Positions 45,076-57,925 are shown, counted from the stretch's first letter. The stretch is DNA of 64,000 nucleotides from Aselliscus stoliczkanus (GCA_033961575.1 CM066737.1:45236771-45300770); one strand, 5' to 3'. The notes: generated by a model from the letters alone, not told the origin. Made by a program: numbers and translations.

Positions 45076-45947
45076 TAACCTGAATATGACATGTTGCAAG
45101 GTGGAAATGCATCAGGAGGTCACTACAGTTGATCAGTTAAGTGATGGTGATGGCTAGGATTAGGGTCATAGAAGTTAAGATGGAGTGATATGGATGGATC
45201 CCAAAGGTATTTAGAGAATGGAATCTTTCTGATGTTGTGTGTGTGGTGTGTATGAAATGGTGATTGAAGATAAATGAGAGAAAATAATCTAGGATGACTC
45301 CTGTGTTTCTGTTTTAAGACACTGTTTGGGAAGTCATATTACGATTTGATACTGGAAATAGAGGAAAGGAAGATGATGCTAAGTTGCATTAATATTTTGA
45401 CTTTTCATAATCCCCAGAGAAAACTGAATTACGTCATCCATCAGTGTTTTGAAATCATGCATTAAAGGATTAACTGGATATTTTAAGATAATCTGCATAA
45501 GTGGAATGTATCACTGTTCCAGGGAAGATAAACTTTCCTCTCCATGACTTTCTTAGGTAGATTCAGGTTTGTTATTTACATAGTTTAAAAATATTATTGA
45601 GAAGAATCCTTCAATGAATGCTATTGTGGAACTATCAAGGTAATATGATAGAACACTGGTAAATTTGTTTTGGATCAGTCATCTGTCAGCTTTCCAAAAT
45701 GAGAGGATCTCTGGAAATAACTAGTTTATACTCTTAATGTCATATCAGTTCATTCACTTATTCACCAAACATTTATTGCCTATTTGGTAACAGGTATTAT
45801 GCTAATACAAAAGCAGAAGCAGTTCCTGATCTCATGAACCTTATAATTAACCAGAAGTGGTAAACATTCAAATAATCACAATGGTAAATGTATAATTTTA
45901 AATTCTAACTACTATGAAAGAAAGTTTCCAGTGGTACTATAATATGA

Positions 45948-46092
45948 GTTAAAAGCATAGGTTCTAGAATCAGACTGATTGGGCTAGAATTCTGCTTCCT
46001 CTTACTTACTATCTGTGTAATGTTGGCCAGTTATTTAACCTCTGTGTGTCTCAGTTTCTTGTCTAAAATGGAGATAATAATATGAATAGAAG
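45948..46092 (+). mobile_element. MIR SINE
   Basis: TAAAAGCATAGGTTCTAGAA, AACCTCTGTGTGTCTCAGTT and AAATGGAGATAATAATATG. Confidence 0.82.
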
Positions 46093-46424
46093 TTAACTAG
46101 TCCAAAGGGGATAGAGAGAAATATGATAATATTCCAGGCAGATGCAGTAGCATGTGCCATGCCCTATGGTGAGAGTGCAGAGCACAAAATGGGAGAATGC
46201 ATAAAAAGTGTCTGTAGAACTTGTCAGGTGTCACAATATTTAGGACCTTGAGAACCAAGTAAAAATTTGTTCATCTTTATCCCAAGATGAAAAGGATGTT
46301 ATGAGAACTTTTAGCAGGGAAGTTGTGTAGTCAGATTGGCATTTGGAAAAGAGAAAAAGGGTACTCTACCTATAGTGTGGAAAAAGAGTGGAACTAGACT
46401 AAATTCAATGAGATGTATTAAGAA

Positions 46425-46590
46425 CAATTGTACCCCAAGGGTAAATGGGGTCAAATATATGGTGATGGAAGGAGAACTGACTCTGGATGGTGAACACACA
46501 GTGTGATATATAGATGATGTATTACAGAGTCATACACTTGAAACCTATGTAATTTTACTAACCATTGTCACCCCAATGAATATTAATTTT
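46425..46590 (+). mobile_element. 5'-truncated LINE-1 3' tail
   Basis: AAATGGGGTCAAATATATGG through ACTCTGGATGGTGAACACAC and CACTTGAAACCTATGTAATT, closely parallel to 44455-44600. Confidence 0.78.
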
Positions 46591-47580
46591 AAAAAAGAAG
46601 CTATTGTAATAGTTGAGGCAAATTATGATGGTAATTTTGACTAGCATAGGAGGGGAGACAATAATAAGTTTTTTCAAAGGATGTTTGAAATACAGGATCG
46701 AGTTTGATTATGGATTGGACATGGTAGATGTAGGTGTCAGGGGTCTAGTGTGACTCTTTGGTTTCTGGCTTGTACTGTTGAATGGACACCACTGCCAACC
46801 AGTGAGATGGGACTGGTGACACTACTGCACCTCTGGCAAGAGGTCCCGTTTTCAGATGGAAGATTATGATGTTGGTGTTTGACATTTTGTATTTGAGATG
46901 TGTTGGAGACCTCCAAGTAAAGATCTTGAGAAAGCAATTAAATATACAAGTCTAGAGCTTAGAACAGTAGTACAGGTGAGAGATATATGTTTGAAAGTCA
47001 TTGGCATATCAATGATAATGGAAGCAGCGAGAGTAGATAAAATTACCTAGGAAGAACATAGTGTCAGAAGAGATGAGGGCCTCAAAGAATTCTCTCATTT
47101 AATATTAGGATAAGTAAAGGATGATCCTAAAAATGAAATGAAAAGTGTAATCACAGAAATAGAAGGAAAACTGGGAAGATGGTATCAGAAATGCAAAGGG
47201 AAGACTATTTCAAGGAGGATGGTAGTAAATAGGTGACTGCTGCTAAGAGAGAAACAAGATTGGGATAAACAATATCTATTGGATTCCATAACATGAACAT
47301 CATTAGTTATTCTAGTGGGACCTATTTCAGGAGAGTCATGAATTAGTTGTGGGACGAAGGACAAAGCTAGAAGAAAATGGAGTGATGAAGACGGAGTGGA
47401 AGGTGTGAAGAAGATAGCAAGTAAGGATAACTCTTTCTAGAAATTTGTCTGCGAAGAAGATGGGAGTATTGGAGCAGTAACAGGAGGCAACATATGGGCA
47501 AGGTTGTTTATATTTTTAAGTTTGGGGAGAAATGCCCATGTTTAAATGTTAGTGCAATGTATGCAGCTGAGACATATGTG

Positions 47581-47583
<3 letters not shown>

Positions 47584-47630
<47 letters not shown>
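47584..47630. repeat. (TA)n microsatellite
   Basis: About 23 uninterrupted TA units. Confidence 0.97.
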
Positions 47631-47632
<2 letters not shown>

Positions 47633-49779
47633 AGGTATGTTGAAGACATCTGAAAGGAAAAAAACTTAAGTAGTAAGATTTCTGATAATGTGAGCAGGGT
47701 TGGAATTCAAACCACATATTAGGAGTCTTACATTAAAAAGTAGGAAATATGCCTCCTTTATTATACTAAGAGGGTTGGGGAAAAATATGGAATCAGGAAA
47801 ACATGGAATCAGGAAGATGAGGGAATTTCCATCAGATAGCTTCAATTTTGTTTTTAAAGAGGGAAAGTCATGTACTGAGGCGGGCAGAGAGAATGAGAAG
47901 ATTGAAGATATTAGAAAAAGTTTGTAATTGTTGCCAGGAATGAAGTAAAATTGAACAGAGACATGTAGTTGTGTTTCTGAGTGATACTGTGGGTTTATTT
48001 AAAATTGAATGTTATGAATTTTTCATGGAACTCATTTATTGTAGGACTTCTCCCATCAACATTCACCTGCTTAGGTACAGGCACAGAGAAACCTGAGGAT
48101 TGGGATTTTGTTGGGAAGTTATGACAGAAGGCAGAGGAGCAGGTTTAGTTTGTGGTATAGAAGCTAACCTGGATTGAATAAAGAAAGCAAGACTAAGTCT
48201 GGCTGATGAATTTGGATGAAACTGTCAAATCTTTGCAAAGCTGAAAAATCATCACAGTGACAGTACTTAAAAATGTAAACTAGAATGACAGAAGATTATG
48301 GGAAAATCATTTAATTTCTCTGGTGTGTTTTCTCACCTGTATGTAAGCCATGGCTATAGAAGGTGAAAGCCAAGTATGTGTTTGTGTGTGTAAATTTGCA
48401 CATATATCTCATTGTCTTTTGGTAGTAAGTATAAAGGAAATCAGGAGGGCCTAGCAATTCCTGTAGAGCATCCTATCCACTTCTAAGGAATGAAGCAGGG
48501 TAGGAGGGTAGAAGGGTAGGAGGCATTAGTCATTCTAACCCTCCCATGGATGCTCAATTAAAGAAGGACAGAGTCATGCTCAATTGGTGTGATTCTACTA
48601 CAAGTCATTCTCTTTCCCCTAGGCAAGTTTAACTTTGCTCATCCAGCAGCAATTAATCTCTGATTATGGAATCAGTCATCTTATTTATCTGGCATTTTTG
48701 TAGAAAAAAACAGTGAACTTGTTGATGAAATTAGTATTGATTAATTGAAAGGAAACTTGAACTCCAGGGCATTCTGATAATAATCAAAGCATGTGTGGAG
48801 AGCTGTTAACATCAAAAAGGTGAAGCACCATTGGATTAAAGAATGCTTCAAAATATCATTCAGAAAACTGTGGTGGCAGCTTGTGATGGTGGAAGAAGTT
48901 CTATGGTATCTGAGAGCAGCTCTTATTTGCAGAACCTTCAGACAGCCAGACAGGATACTCCAGCATTTACATCCTCTTTTTTATAACAGTAAGGACTTCA
49001 AAGGCCTTAAAGGGGGACATTGAAGTGTTGTCATATTGTATTTTGTGACTGTGAAAAGTTCCTGCTTCAGCATTTTGTGGTTATAATATTTGTGAGTGAA
49101 GTTCTTCAATAAGTGTTTTTACCACCCAGATGTTGATTGGAGACTTTAGCCTGAAGTGCTGTATAGCTTAAATGCTGCCCTTCTCAGGAATGAGCTTCTG
49201 CCTCAAAGGCTGTGTAGAAAATGAGGGGTTGGGCTATGGAAGTGCATACTTCTTTGATTACTTGGAAATTTGGGCTTAAAATGTTATGAACTTTTAGAGG
49301 ATTTTGATATGCAATGCTAAATATTCCTCTAATTAGGTTACAGGTTTTAATTAAATAAGAAAGTGGCTTATTTTGTTTTCAGATAACTGGAGGTAGCTAA
49401 TCTAGGGCTGCATGAAGAGTATGCAGTTTTATTGAATGAGGTCAAGGGCCCTGGGCTTCTGAACTTGTTCTGCCCTACCTAGGGTGTTTCCCTCATCTGG
49501 TTGATCAAAGGTGTCTCACTATCAAGACCACATTCTAAACAAAAGGATGGAGAAAGGGGAAGGGGGGGGTCCATTCTCTTTGAAGGCATGACTCAGAGAG
49601 ATTTCACATAATAGTTCTATTTACATATTTTAGGCCAGAACTTAACTGAATCTCACATATAACTGAAAGAGCATTCAGAAATTAAGTCTTCGTTTTGTGT
49701 GGCCAGGTGCCCAGCTAAAACTTGGGGATTCCATTACCACTGAAGGAGAAAAGAATGAATATTAGGGGACAGCTAGTAA
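47631..49779. other. Unassigned intergenic DNA
   Basis: Frames at 47700-47927 and 48793-49023 (75-76 codons) have no recognisable domain. A nine-G run lies near 49561. No confident repeat. Confidence 0.45.
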
Positions 49780-49897
49780 TTTCAGCTGCACCACCTCCAA
49801 AAAAGTTTGTACCAATTCACATTTCTACCAGTAGCCTGAGAGAAGGCTCACATTTTATTTATTAATTTTGCTTGCATTATAATTTATTTAACTGTAA

Positions 49898-49901
<4 letters not shown>
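49780..49901 (-). mobile_element. Weak old LINE-1 fragment (antisense)
   Basis: AAGTTTGTACCAATTCACAT and TTCTACCAGTAGCCTGAGAG resemble the ORF2 C-terminal region reversed. Confidence 0.4.
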
Positions 49902-49934
<33 letters not shown>

Positions 49935-50014
49935 AAGTTTATAGCAGAGGACAGTTTATTAGGGTAGAAAGTAACAGCTCTCAGAACGAGAGGGGGTCCC
50001 AACTGGGTTGCCCC
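49935..50014 (-). mobile_element. Retroviral R-region-like retroposon (copy 2)
   Basis: Minus-strand: GGGGCAACCCAGTTGGG start, CCCCCTCTCGTTCTGAGAGC, CTGTTACTTTCTACC, AATAAACTGTCCTC, then an A/T-rich end. Its 5' end agrees with copy 1 (33768-33844) to within a base. The flanks TATATATATTTA and TATATATATTAA are a likely but low-complexity TSD. Confidence 0.65.
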
Positions 50015-50026
50015 TATATATATTAA

Positions 50027-50372
50027 TTTTTAAAACTATTTTTCAGAGCACTTCTAAATTCAGAACAAAATGGAGAGGAAGGTACAGAGATTTTTTATAT
50101 ACCTCTTTCCCCACACATGCATAGCCTCCCCCATTATCAACATCCCCACCAGAGGGGTACATTTGTTGTGACTGATGATGCATAGTTTACCTCAGTGTTG
50201 GTGTGTTGGTGGTGTACATTCTATAGATTTGGACAAATATATACTGACATATATCCATCATTATAGTATCACACAGAGTATTTTCATTAAAATCCTCTGT
50301 GCTCCACCTATTCATCTATCCCACTCACTCCAACCCCTGGCAATCCCTGATGTTTTATTGTTTTGTTTTCTA
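50027..50372 (-). mobile_element. Old LINE-1 3'UTR (antisense), left part
   Basis: CAACATCCCCACCAGAGGGG, TTGTTGTGACTGATGATGCA and TCACTCCAACCCCTGGCAAT. It continues beyond the SINE at 50853. Confidence 0.75.
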
Positions 50373-50382
50373 TTGTTTTTCA

Positions 50383-50816
50383 AGATTTTATTGGGGAATT
50401 GGGGGAGGGGAACAGCGTTGGGGAATCGGGGAAGGGGAACAGACAAGTTGCTGTCTTTTTGTTCTTCATTCTAGTTCCGGAGGACATTGCTTCACTGGCC
50501 CATGCTGGTATCGTCATTGCGCTCTTCCCAGATGAGACAGATCAGTCGCCAGCCTCTGGATGGTCGCTCACTGCAGCTGTTGGCTGCTCACGCTGGTTGC
50601 CAGCTGCTCACGCTGACTGCCGGCCACTCACTGTAGCCTATGGCAGCCCACTGCAACAGGGGCTGCAGCTTACATCGTCGCAGGGGCTCGCAGCCCAGCT
50701 CCAGGTGGAGCTGTAGTTAGCTGTAGAGGGCAGTGTCACTGCCCCTCATATGTGGGATCCAAACCGAGGCCACTGGCGTCCCAAAACCAGCTCTTAACCA
50801 ATGCGCCAGTCGGCCG

Positions 50817-50820
<4 letters not shown>
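50383..50820 (-). mobile_element. Type-D tRNA SINE splitting an old LINE-1
   Basis: AAGATTTTATTGGGGAATTG tail start, body, GGGCAGTGTCACTGCCCC and GCGCCAGTCGGCCGGCCC end. Confidence 0.93.

Positions 50821-50852
<32 letters not shown>
50821..50852. repeat. T32 homopolymer
   Basis: 32 uninterrupted T at the 5' edge of the SINE, not at its tail side. Confidence 0.97.
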
Positions 50853-50855
<3 letters not shown>

Positions 50856-51377
50856 GTCTCCATAATTTTGCCTTTCCCAGATGTCATATAGTTAGAATCA
50901 TATAGTATGTAACATTTTCAGATTAGCTTCTTTCACTTAGTAATGTGCATTTAAAATATTTAAAATTACTCCATGTCTTTTTGTGGCTTGGTAGCCCATT
51001 TCTCTTTAGCACTGAATACTATTCTATTGTCTGGATTGACTACAGCTTATTTATCTCATTCACCTACTGAAGGACATCTTCATTGCTTCCAACTTTTGTC
51101 AATTATGAATAAAGCTGTTATAAACATCCGTGTGCAAGTTTTTCTGTAGAAATAAGTTTTCAACTCCTTGAAGCAAATATCAAGGACCTTGATTGATGGA
51201 TCGTATGGTAAGAGTATAGTTTTGTAAGAAACCACCAAACTGTCTTCCAAAGTGTCTGTAGCGTTTTGCATTCCAACCAGCAAACTATGTGAGTTCCTGT
51301 TGCTATACATCCTAGCCAGTACTTGTTGTTGTCAGTGTGCCGGATTTTGGCCACTTTAATAGGTGTGTAGTGAGAAC
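50853..51377 (-). mobile_element. Old LINE-1 ORF2 C-terminal region (antisense), right part
   Basis: Read backwards: the Cys/His-rich C-terminal end (51354-51160), then YDPSIKVLDICFKELKTYF (51310-51080). It is broken by shifts and directly continues 50027-50372. Confidence 0.82.
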
Positions 51378-51379
51378 TA

Positions 51380-51452
51380 TTGGGTTGTTGGAAAAGTATT
51401 TTTTCTATGTTTTTCGTTGCAAAAATGCATCATGACTTTCCCGACAACCCAA
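51380..51452. mobile_element. 73-bp mariner-derived MITE (second copy)
   Basis: TIRs TTGGGTTGTTGGAAAAGT and ACTTTCCCGACAACCCAA, flanked by TA on both sides (51378-51379, 51453-51454). Its core orientation is opposite to the copy at 28053. Confidence 0.9.
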
Positions 51453-51454
51453 TA

Positions 51455-51678
51455 TTTTTTTTTGGTCTGCTCCTTCAATAGACTTGAGGGCAGACAACAA
51501 TATTGCTTCCTTGTTTTCATATCTGCAGCCTTGAGTGCAAAACTGATGCTCAGGAAATTTCTGTGAAATGAAGATCTGGATGGATGCCTATGACCATGAC
51601 AGCACCAATATAGCAATCAAAGGCACAGGTTTAAAAAAATAGAGACTCTGAAGTTCTATTTTGATGAGCAGACTCTAA
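51455..51678. other. Unassigned DNA
   Basis: Nothing recognised. Confidence 0.45.
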
Positions 51679-51690
51679 AGTCACTTAGTA

Positions 51691-51788
51691 GGGCCGACCG
51701 AGTGGCGCAGTGGTTAAGCGCTGGCTTAGGAAGCCAGCGGCCCTGGTTCGGGTCCCATTTATGAGGGCCAGTGACACTGCCCTCAAAA

Positions 51789-51823
<35 letters not shown>

Positions 51824-51825
51824 AT
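51691..51825 (+). mobile_element. Type-C tRNA SINE with (AAAT)n tail
   Basis: GGGCCGACCGAGTGGCGCAG head and GACACTGCCCTC, then about ten AAAT units. Exact 12-bp TSD AGTCACTTAGTA at 51679-51690 and 51826-51837. Confidence 0.95.
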
Positions 51826-52084
51826 AGTCACTTAGTAAACATTGTCTAACCCAGGCTCAAAAGCAGTTATCCAAACAGTAAGAAAGTAGATGAATAGGCA
51901 GACCTACCACTTAAGATTTTGAAGTGGATTTAGAGGTTTCAAGCAGATGATTATAAAGAACCAGTCTTCTTAAAGCAGGAAATTCATTTTTATGAAGGGC
52001 AATCATTCCACTGAAAAACAATAAAGCTCTGCTCACACACAAGTAAAAACATAACTGTCATAAGCACGTTTAAAAACAAGCTCT

Positions 52085-52523
52085 GGGCCGGCCGAGTGGC
52101 ATGGTGATTAAGAGCTGGCTTGGGATGCCGGCGTCCCCAGTTCGGATCCCACATATGAGGGCTAGTGACACTGTCCTCTGTGCCTGGGATGGCGAACAAC
52201 AGCTCCACCTGGAGCTGGGCTGCTGTGAGTCCCAGGGTCGGCATCGCTGCAACCCCTGCTGCAGTGGGCTGCCATAGGCTACAGTGAGCGGCCGGCAGCC
52301 AGCGTGAGCTGCCAATAGCTACGGTGAGTGATCATCCAGAGGCCGGTGACTGATCTGCCTCATCCAGGAAGAGCGCAATGATGATACCAACATGGGCCAA
52401 TGAAGCAAAGTCCTCCACAACTAGACTGAAGAACAAAAGGACAGCAACTTGTCTGTTCCCCTTCCCCAGTTCCCCAATGCTGTTCCTTTCCTCTAGTTCC
52501 CCAATAAAATCTTTAAGAAAAAA
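52085..52523 (+). mobile_element. Type-D tRNA SINE
   Basis: GGGCCGGCCGAGTGGCATGG head, AACAACAGCTCCACCTGGAG body and AATAAAATCTTTAAGAAAA tail. Confidence 0.93.
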
Positions 52524-53399
52524 GTAGCTTAGAAGGTTACAAAACTGGTTTAATTTTTAAGTGATAAATGGAAAATATTCTGAACCCAAAGAACTAATGA
52601 AAATGTATTGAGAAGGGAAAATGCTCCAGTATTTTTTAAATAAATATAGCCAATGTTCCAAAAATAAATTAATTTCCACTTACTGGTAAAGAGAAACATC
52701 AGTAAGGAAAAGAGTGAGAAAATGGAAAATGAAAAGTAGTGAGAAGAAAGAAGAAGAAGGTGCCAGAGAGATGGGGGCATGAGGGAGAAAACCCAACAGT
52801 AAGAGCCTGAAATGTTGAAATAGCTCCCCCTATAGTCTGAGTTTCAAATAGGCTGCTTAACTAGGCCAGAATACAAAGTGCCTTATAAAATATAAAGTTG
52901 TTTCTGAAAACTTTTGCTGCAGAAATCAAATCTAGAAGAAAAAAAAAAGAAATCTAAGATTGCACATGTACTATAGTCTGGAATTTTTGGCAGGCTTTAA
53001 CAATAATATTTCGTTAGAAAGGCAAGAAGTTAGAGATAGCTTTGAGCAGATACAAAGAAAGTATTTGTTAAAGTTATCACTGCTGAAACTAAACTTTGAC
53101 AGTTTTTTAATTGTCTCAGAAAAGTATTCTACCTTGGTATGGTACCCTTTGATAAGTACAATCCTAAAGTACTCTGACCTGTGTCCCTCAAATAAGAACA
53201 CCCACCATTACAAAACATGTATGGCAAAAATCTAGGAAAGAGCAGGAGCAAGCCTTTATGTGAGATGTTTTCCATTCACGTTTTCAAGAAGGAAGAAATA
53301 AGTGATTCACTCCTGGTTAGAGCACCTATGTTCCTTCATAGCAGACTTCTCAAGAGAGTTATCTATATTCATTATCTCTAATTTTTACCCTTCCAGTCT
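52524..53399. other. Unassigned intergenic DNA
   Basis: Opposed frames at 52960-53235 (+) and 53201-52971 (-) have no domain. Confidence 0.45.
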
Positions 53400-54625
53400 T
53401 TCCTGAACCAACTTTAATCTACATGTTGCCTTATCAATATTACCAATTATCTCCAGTTTGCTAATTCCATTAGGTCATTGTCAGGCCTCATTTTACTGGG
53501 CCTGTCAATAGCTTTTTGACATTGTCTGCCAGTCTGTCCTTGAAACATTTTCTCCACTTGGTTTCTGGGATACCACAAACTCTGGGTTTTCCTCTTACCT
53601 TCTTAGCCTCTCCTTAGTCTCTTTTGTTGGTACCTTCTCATCTCTTTGACCTCTACTATATATTGCAAGGTCCCAGATCTCAGTCCTTGCTCCCCCCTCT
53701 TTTTTTCTTTTTTAATCTCTTCTCCACTATACCCTAGGTGACTTCAAATGATCCCATGGCTTTAAATACTATCTATATACTAATGACTTTCAAATATATA
53801 TATCTGTAGCTCTGGTCTTTCCTCTAATCTCCAGGATCAAATAGCCAACTGCATACTCATCTTCTCCCCTTGGATGTTTAGTCAGGCAGCTCAGACTGAT
53901 CCATCCAAAACTTAACTCTTGTCCCTCATCCTCAGGCTCCTTACACAATTATCCAGTTTCTCATGACAAACATAGAGGCATCATCCTCTGATACTTCACA
54001 CTCTGTAAATCCCATCAGCATCTCCATTGCTATCAGCTTGATCCAAGTCACCATCAACTCTAGCCTGGATTACTGCATCTACCCTTTCCTTCCATACAGA
54101 GTAGGCTTTTAAAATGGAAGTTACATCATGTCACTCAGCTTACAAATTTCCAACTGCTTCTCATTTTGCTAAAAATAAATAGGCACATGCTCTACCTTGT
54201 GTCTATCTTCGTGAGATTATATAACCTTTTCCGTTTCCTATTGCTTGCTCTTTCTAGAACTACTAAGCTGATTCCCACCTCAGGACTTTTGAATATGCTG
54301 TTCCTTCTGTCTGGAATATTCTTCCTCTGTATCATCACCTGGTTTATTCCCTCATTTCATTGAGATCCTTAATGTCACTTTCTTGAAGAGGCATTCCCTG
54401 ACCACCCAATCTAAAATGAACCCCCATTACTTCCTTTCATATTATCTTGCTTTATTTTTCTTTATAGAACTTACAATTATCTGATATGGTTATTGTCTGT
54501 CTCCCACACCAGAAAGTTCATTTTTGGAGGGTAGGTTCTTTGTCTTGTTCACTGCTATATCTCCAGTGCTTGGAACAGTGCCTGCATGTAGTAGGCTTCT
54601 AAAAAAAATGTTGAATAATGAATAC
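53400..54625 (+). mobile_element. LINE-2, about 1.2 kb of 3' region
   Basis: Sense-order words: CCATCCAAAACTTAACTCTT, CCTGGATTACTGCATCTACC, CACCTCAGGACTTTTGAATA, CATTCCCTGACCACCCAATC, CTATATCTCCAGTGCTTGGA. No usable frame. Confidence 0.88.
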
Positions 54626-55380
54626 ATGGTAGAAATATTAATATGTTTTGTTAACATTCTTTTCCATAACTGATGGTACTACATATGATATAATATCATA
54701 TTTCCATATATTCACAATCTATACCATATGGTCATGAAAGAGCATATTGGTAGTATAAACTTGAAGTAATATAAAACCTTCTATTGTATATTTTGTATTC
54801 TGTTCTTAGTGTGGAGAGGGTGAGGCACTCTCTATTGTTTACTTATGAAGTTGTTATGCACAGTGAATGTTTTGGGTACACAGTGTTTGCTTGCTAAAAA
54901 GTATTTAAGAGCATCTGGGAGTGGGGAGAAGAGTGTTGAACAAAAAATATTGTTTTGCTAGTCCCAGAGCAGTGGAGTCTTTCAAGATACTGCATTGCTC
55001 TTCATCTGTGACTGCATATGAATAGAACATAAGGCATATTTAATAATAATTTGACCTGTATTAAGACATTGATGACCTAGAGGGATTTTTTAAAAAAGGG
55101 CTGTAAAATTCTGTTGGTGGTATGTTGAATGGGGTTAATAAAAATAAAGCTCTGATCTGCTCAGATTAGGGACAGATTCTGAAATGTGTTAACACTGTTA
55201 ATCTGGCAGTTGCTATAGTGGTTCAGAACAGAGTAGAGAGTTTGACAGTGCTTTAGGAAATTCGTTAGCTGGATGAACTCAGGATGTCATACATGAAATA
55301 ATCTAAAAAAGAATTAAGGTATAAGATGACTACCTATGTTTTACAAGATGTATTGAACATATTTTATAAATATCAATAAT
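54626..55380. other. Unassigned intergenic DNA
   Basis: Nothing recognised. Confidence 0.5.
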
Positions 55381-55390
55381 CAATAACATG

Positions 55391-55540
55391 GGGCCGGCCG
55401 AGTGACTCAGTTGGTTAAGAGCTCACTCAAGAGTGTGAGCTGAGCTCTGAGCAACAGCAGTTCGATACCCAGCCTGAGCTGAGCTGCCACTGAACTGCCA
55501 ACAGGTGGCAGGATGGCTCAGCTAAAAGAAAAGGAATAAG
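55391..55540 (+). mobile_element. Type-A tRNA SINE
   Basis: GGGCCGGCCGAGTGACTCAG head, CCAACAGGTGGCAGGATGGC end. TSD CAATAACATG / CAATAATATG at 55381-55390 and 55541-55550. Confidence 0.95.
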
Positions 55541-55550
55541 CAATAATATG

Positions 55551-56224
55551 TAATGTTGACTGGGACAGAAATATAATCATGGTATACGTAACTGGAAGTT
55601 AAAGTGATATTTGTTAAAAAGAGATCCTACCTGTATTTCATTTGTCTACAGTGATTTTCATCATTCAATATGTTCCTAACTTCTTTGTGTATTTTTGTAG
55701 GAAATGACTTATACTACTTGACTAGTGAATGGTAAGCATGAGGCATCTGTCTGATGATTCTAAGTCTTTTTGTATTTGAAAGTACACAAAGTTATCTTCA
55801 TCATTCTTTCCAAACTACTCTACTACAGGACCTAATATTTGTTAGTTATTATCTATATTAGGTAATTTAGATAATTTAGATAACCACCAGGTCATAGGCT
55901 GATTGTACTACTACTGAGCCATGTATTGATCTCAGCATGTCATCGGGCTTTAAGACCTTACAGGTTCCAGAGGTGCCGATTATGATGCTGAGTCATGGTC
56001 ATACTCAGAAACTGCACAGACATTTGTACATGTTGAATGGTCTCCTTGAAACAAGACTAGTTATTCAGGAAGTCAGTACTTTTGAGTCACATCCTGAAAC
56101 TGTGGATAGATAGATACACAGCAGATTAACTGATGAAAAAAAATGATATCCCAGGGACAATTATATGAAAGGAAATTGAGCTTCACTAAAGTGAAATTCA
56201 TTGGAAGATAGTATTATATGTTAA
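55551..56224. other. Unassigned intergenic DNA
   Basis: Nothing recognised. Confidence 0.5.
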
Positions 56225-56461
56225 AATGAGCACAAACTTTAGAATCAGATATACACATCTTTCCTTGCTTAAGTTTTGTGAGTTTGAGTAATTTACTTAA
56301 CCTTTTTGAACCTCAAACAACTCATTTATAATATTGGGATAAATCATAATAGTAACTATCAATGTTGATGAGACTTAAATGAGCTAATGTATATCAAGCA
56401 TCTGGCACAGAACTTGGCACCTGGTGAAAGCTTAATAAACTATAGGCACTATTATTATTAT
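56225..56461 (+). mobile_element. MIR SINE
   Basis: ACTTAACCTTTTTGAACCTC, AGACTTAAATGAGCTAATGT, CATCTGGCACAGAACTTGGC. It is interrupted at its ATTATTATT end by the next SINE. Confidence 0.85.
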
Positions 56462-56795
56462 CCCCCCCACCTCTGAGCCGTTGTTCTTAGTCTAGTTGCG
56501 GAGGACACCACTCACTGGCCCCTGTTGGTATTATGATCAATGTGCTCTACCTGGCTGAGGCAGTTTGTCGCCCACCATCGACTGGCCACTCACGCTTGCT
56601 ACCAGCCGCTCACAGCAGTACACGCCAGCTGCCGGCTACTCAAAGCAACCCAGCTCCAGGTAGAGCCATTGTTCACAATCTTAGCTTTAAGGTTAGCGTA
56701 GAGGGCGCAGCTTACTGGCCCATGTGGGAATCGAACTAGCAGCCCTGTTGTTCAGAGCTCTCGCTTTTACCAACTGATCTATCCGGCTGCCCCCC
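56462..56795 (-). mobile_element. Diverged long tRNA SINE (antisense) in a MIR
   Basis: Related to type D (GTCTAGTTGCGGAGGACACC, AACCCAGCTCCAGGTAGAGC) but its head differs: the minus strand reads GCAGCCGGATAGATCAGTTG and TAGTTCGATTCCCACATGGG. It lacks the CCCCAATAAA tail. TSD CTATTATTATT at 56449-56459 and at the right edge. Confidence 0.85.
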
Positions 56796-56805
56796 TATTA
56801 TTATT

Positions 56806-57764
56806 TTATAAATGCCTGACAAAGTTGGTGCTAGAGCCCAGACCTCCTAGTCAATGCCTTCTCATGTAAGGCCATATAAATTTATCATTTCTCTCATAGA
56901 TGACATTTAAGCCTTTGAATCACACTACTTCATTTTTCTCTCCTCAAGCTCTACTTCTTTATTTTCCCGTTTTCCTTTTTTCTAAGGCTTATTGTAATTG
57001 CTTTGGCTAATATTTTTAGTAATGTGAATGAAAAGTGTCAAATTTTATAACACTGACTTTTTTTTTAACCCAGTAATAACAGAAATAACATGCCCATACT
57101 TCTTTTAGGTGGTTGTTTCAGAAGCCACTTTAGTGACATTGAAAAAAAACCATTTATCATTTTCTAATACATAATTATCTGTCTCTACAACTTGGTCACT
57201 GCTTTTATAAATGAAACAAGAACTTGTGGTCATTTTAGGTACTTTGGAAGAATCTTTTTTTTTCCTTTGTCAAGGCAGAGAAGGAACTTTTACAAAACTA
57301 TATTATGTAGGTGGCTGGATTATTAGCCTTGCAACGTTTTTCTAGCCCTTTCATCTTTTAACTTTTAATGTAGATTATACTAGCTGTGGGATCTTATAAA
57401 TGTCACATAACTCCTCTCAGCCCCAGTTTACTGAGTGTAAATATGCAATACCAATGCTATACACCTGAAGATTTGTTAAAATAATTCAGTAAATTTTTGT
57501 AAACTATAAAATCTAAACAAATGTAAGAAATTATTGTTACTAAGACAAAGATCAGTAAAGTCAGATAATGGATCAACAAGGGTGTTGGAAGTTGGAGTTT
57601 AATATTAAGTGCTTAGTTATCAAATGTAAGATCAGTTTTGCTGAGTTAGTAGGGGCAAATGTGTAGGTTGGAGCAAGTTTTTTTGAGGTTTTGGCTTAGT
57701 GGTAAGGTGCTCAGAAGCAAACCCCTCTCAAATATATAAAGCAATTTACTATTCTCATAGCACT
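56806..57764. other. Unassigned intergenic DNA
   Basis: A faint MIR-like patch lies at 57385-57520. The rest is unassigned. Confidence 0.4.
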
Positions 57765-57925
57765 TTCACATACATTATGACATTAATCTTCAACACATAT
57801 CTGTCAAGCTGGTGTCATTACCTCCATTTTAAAGATAGAAATTGAATGACTGTTTGCCTCTAAGCACATTAATGGTTGAGGCAGGGCTGAAATCCAGGTT
57901 GATACTTACACCATTGTGCCTTTTA
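57765..57925 (-). mobile_element. MIR fragment (antisense)
   Basis: TACCTCCATTTTAAAGATAG, GGCAGGGCTGAAATCCAGGT in reversed MIR order. Confidence 0.65.

Larger units (their letters stand above)
45080..47560 (-). mobile_element. LINE-2 (antisense), long and decayed, with insertions
   Basis: L2 words reversed across the span: TAATCTAGGATGACTCCTGT, TTCATTCACTTATTCACCAA, ATATTCCAGGCAGATGCAGT, AGCTATTGTAATAGTTGAGG, GATGTGTTGGAGACCTCCAA. It includes the MIR at 45948-46092 and the L1 tail at 46425-46590, and may be more than one L2. Confidence 0.6.

Noticed and set aside
55701..55731. Possible mini-exon (TTTTTGTAG ... GTAAGC)
   Set aside because: Acceptor- and donor-like words 29 bases apart are expected by chance; no coding or UTR similarity supports it.
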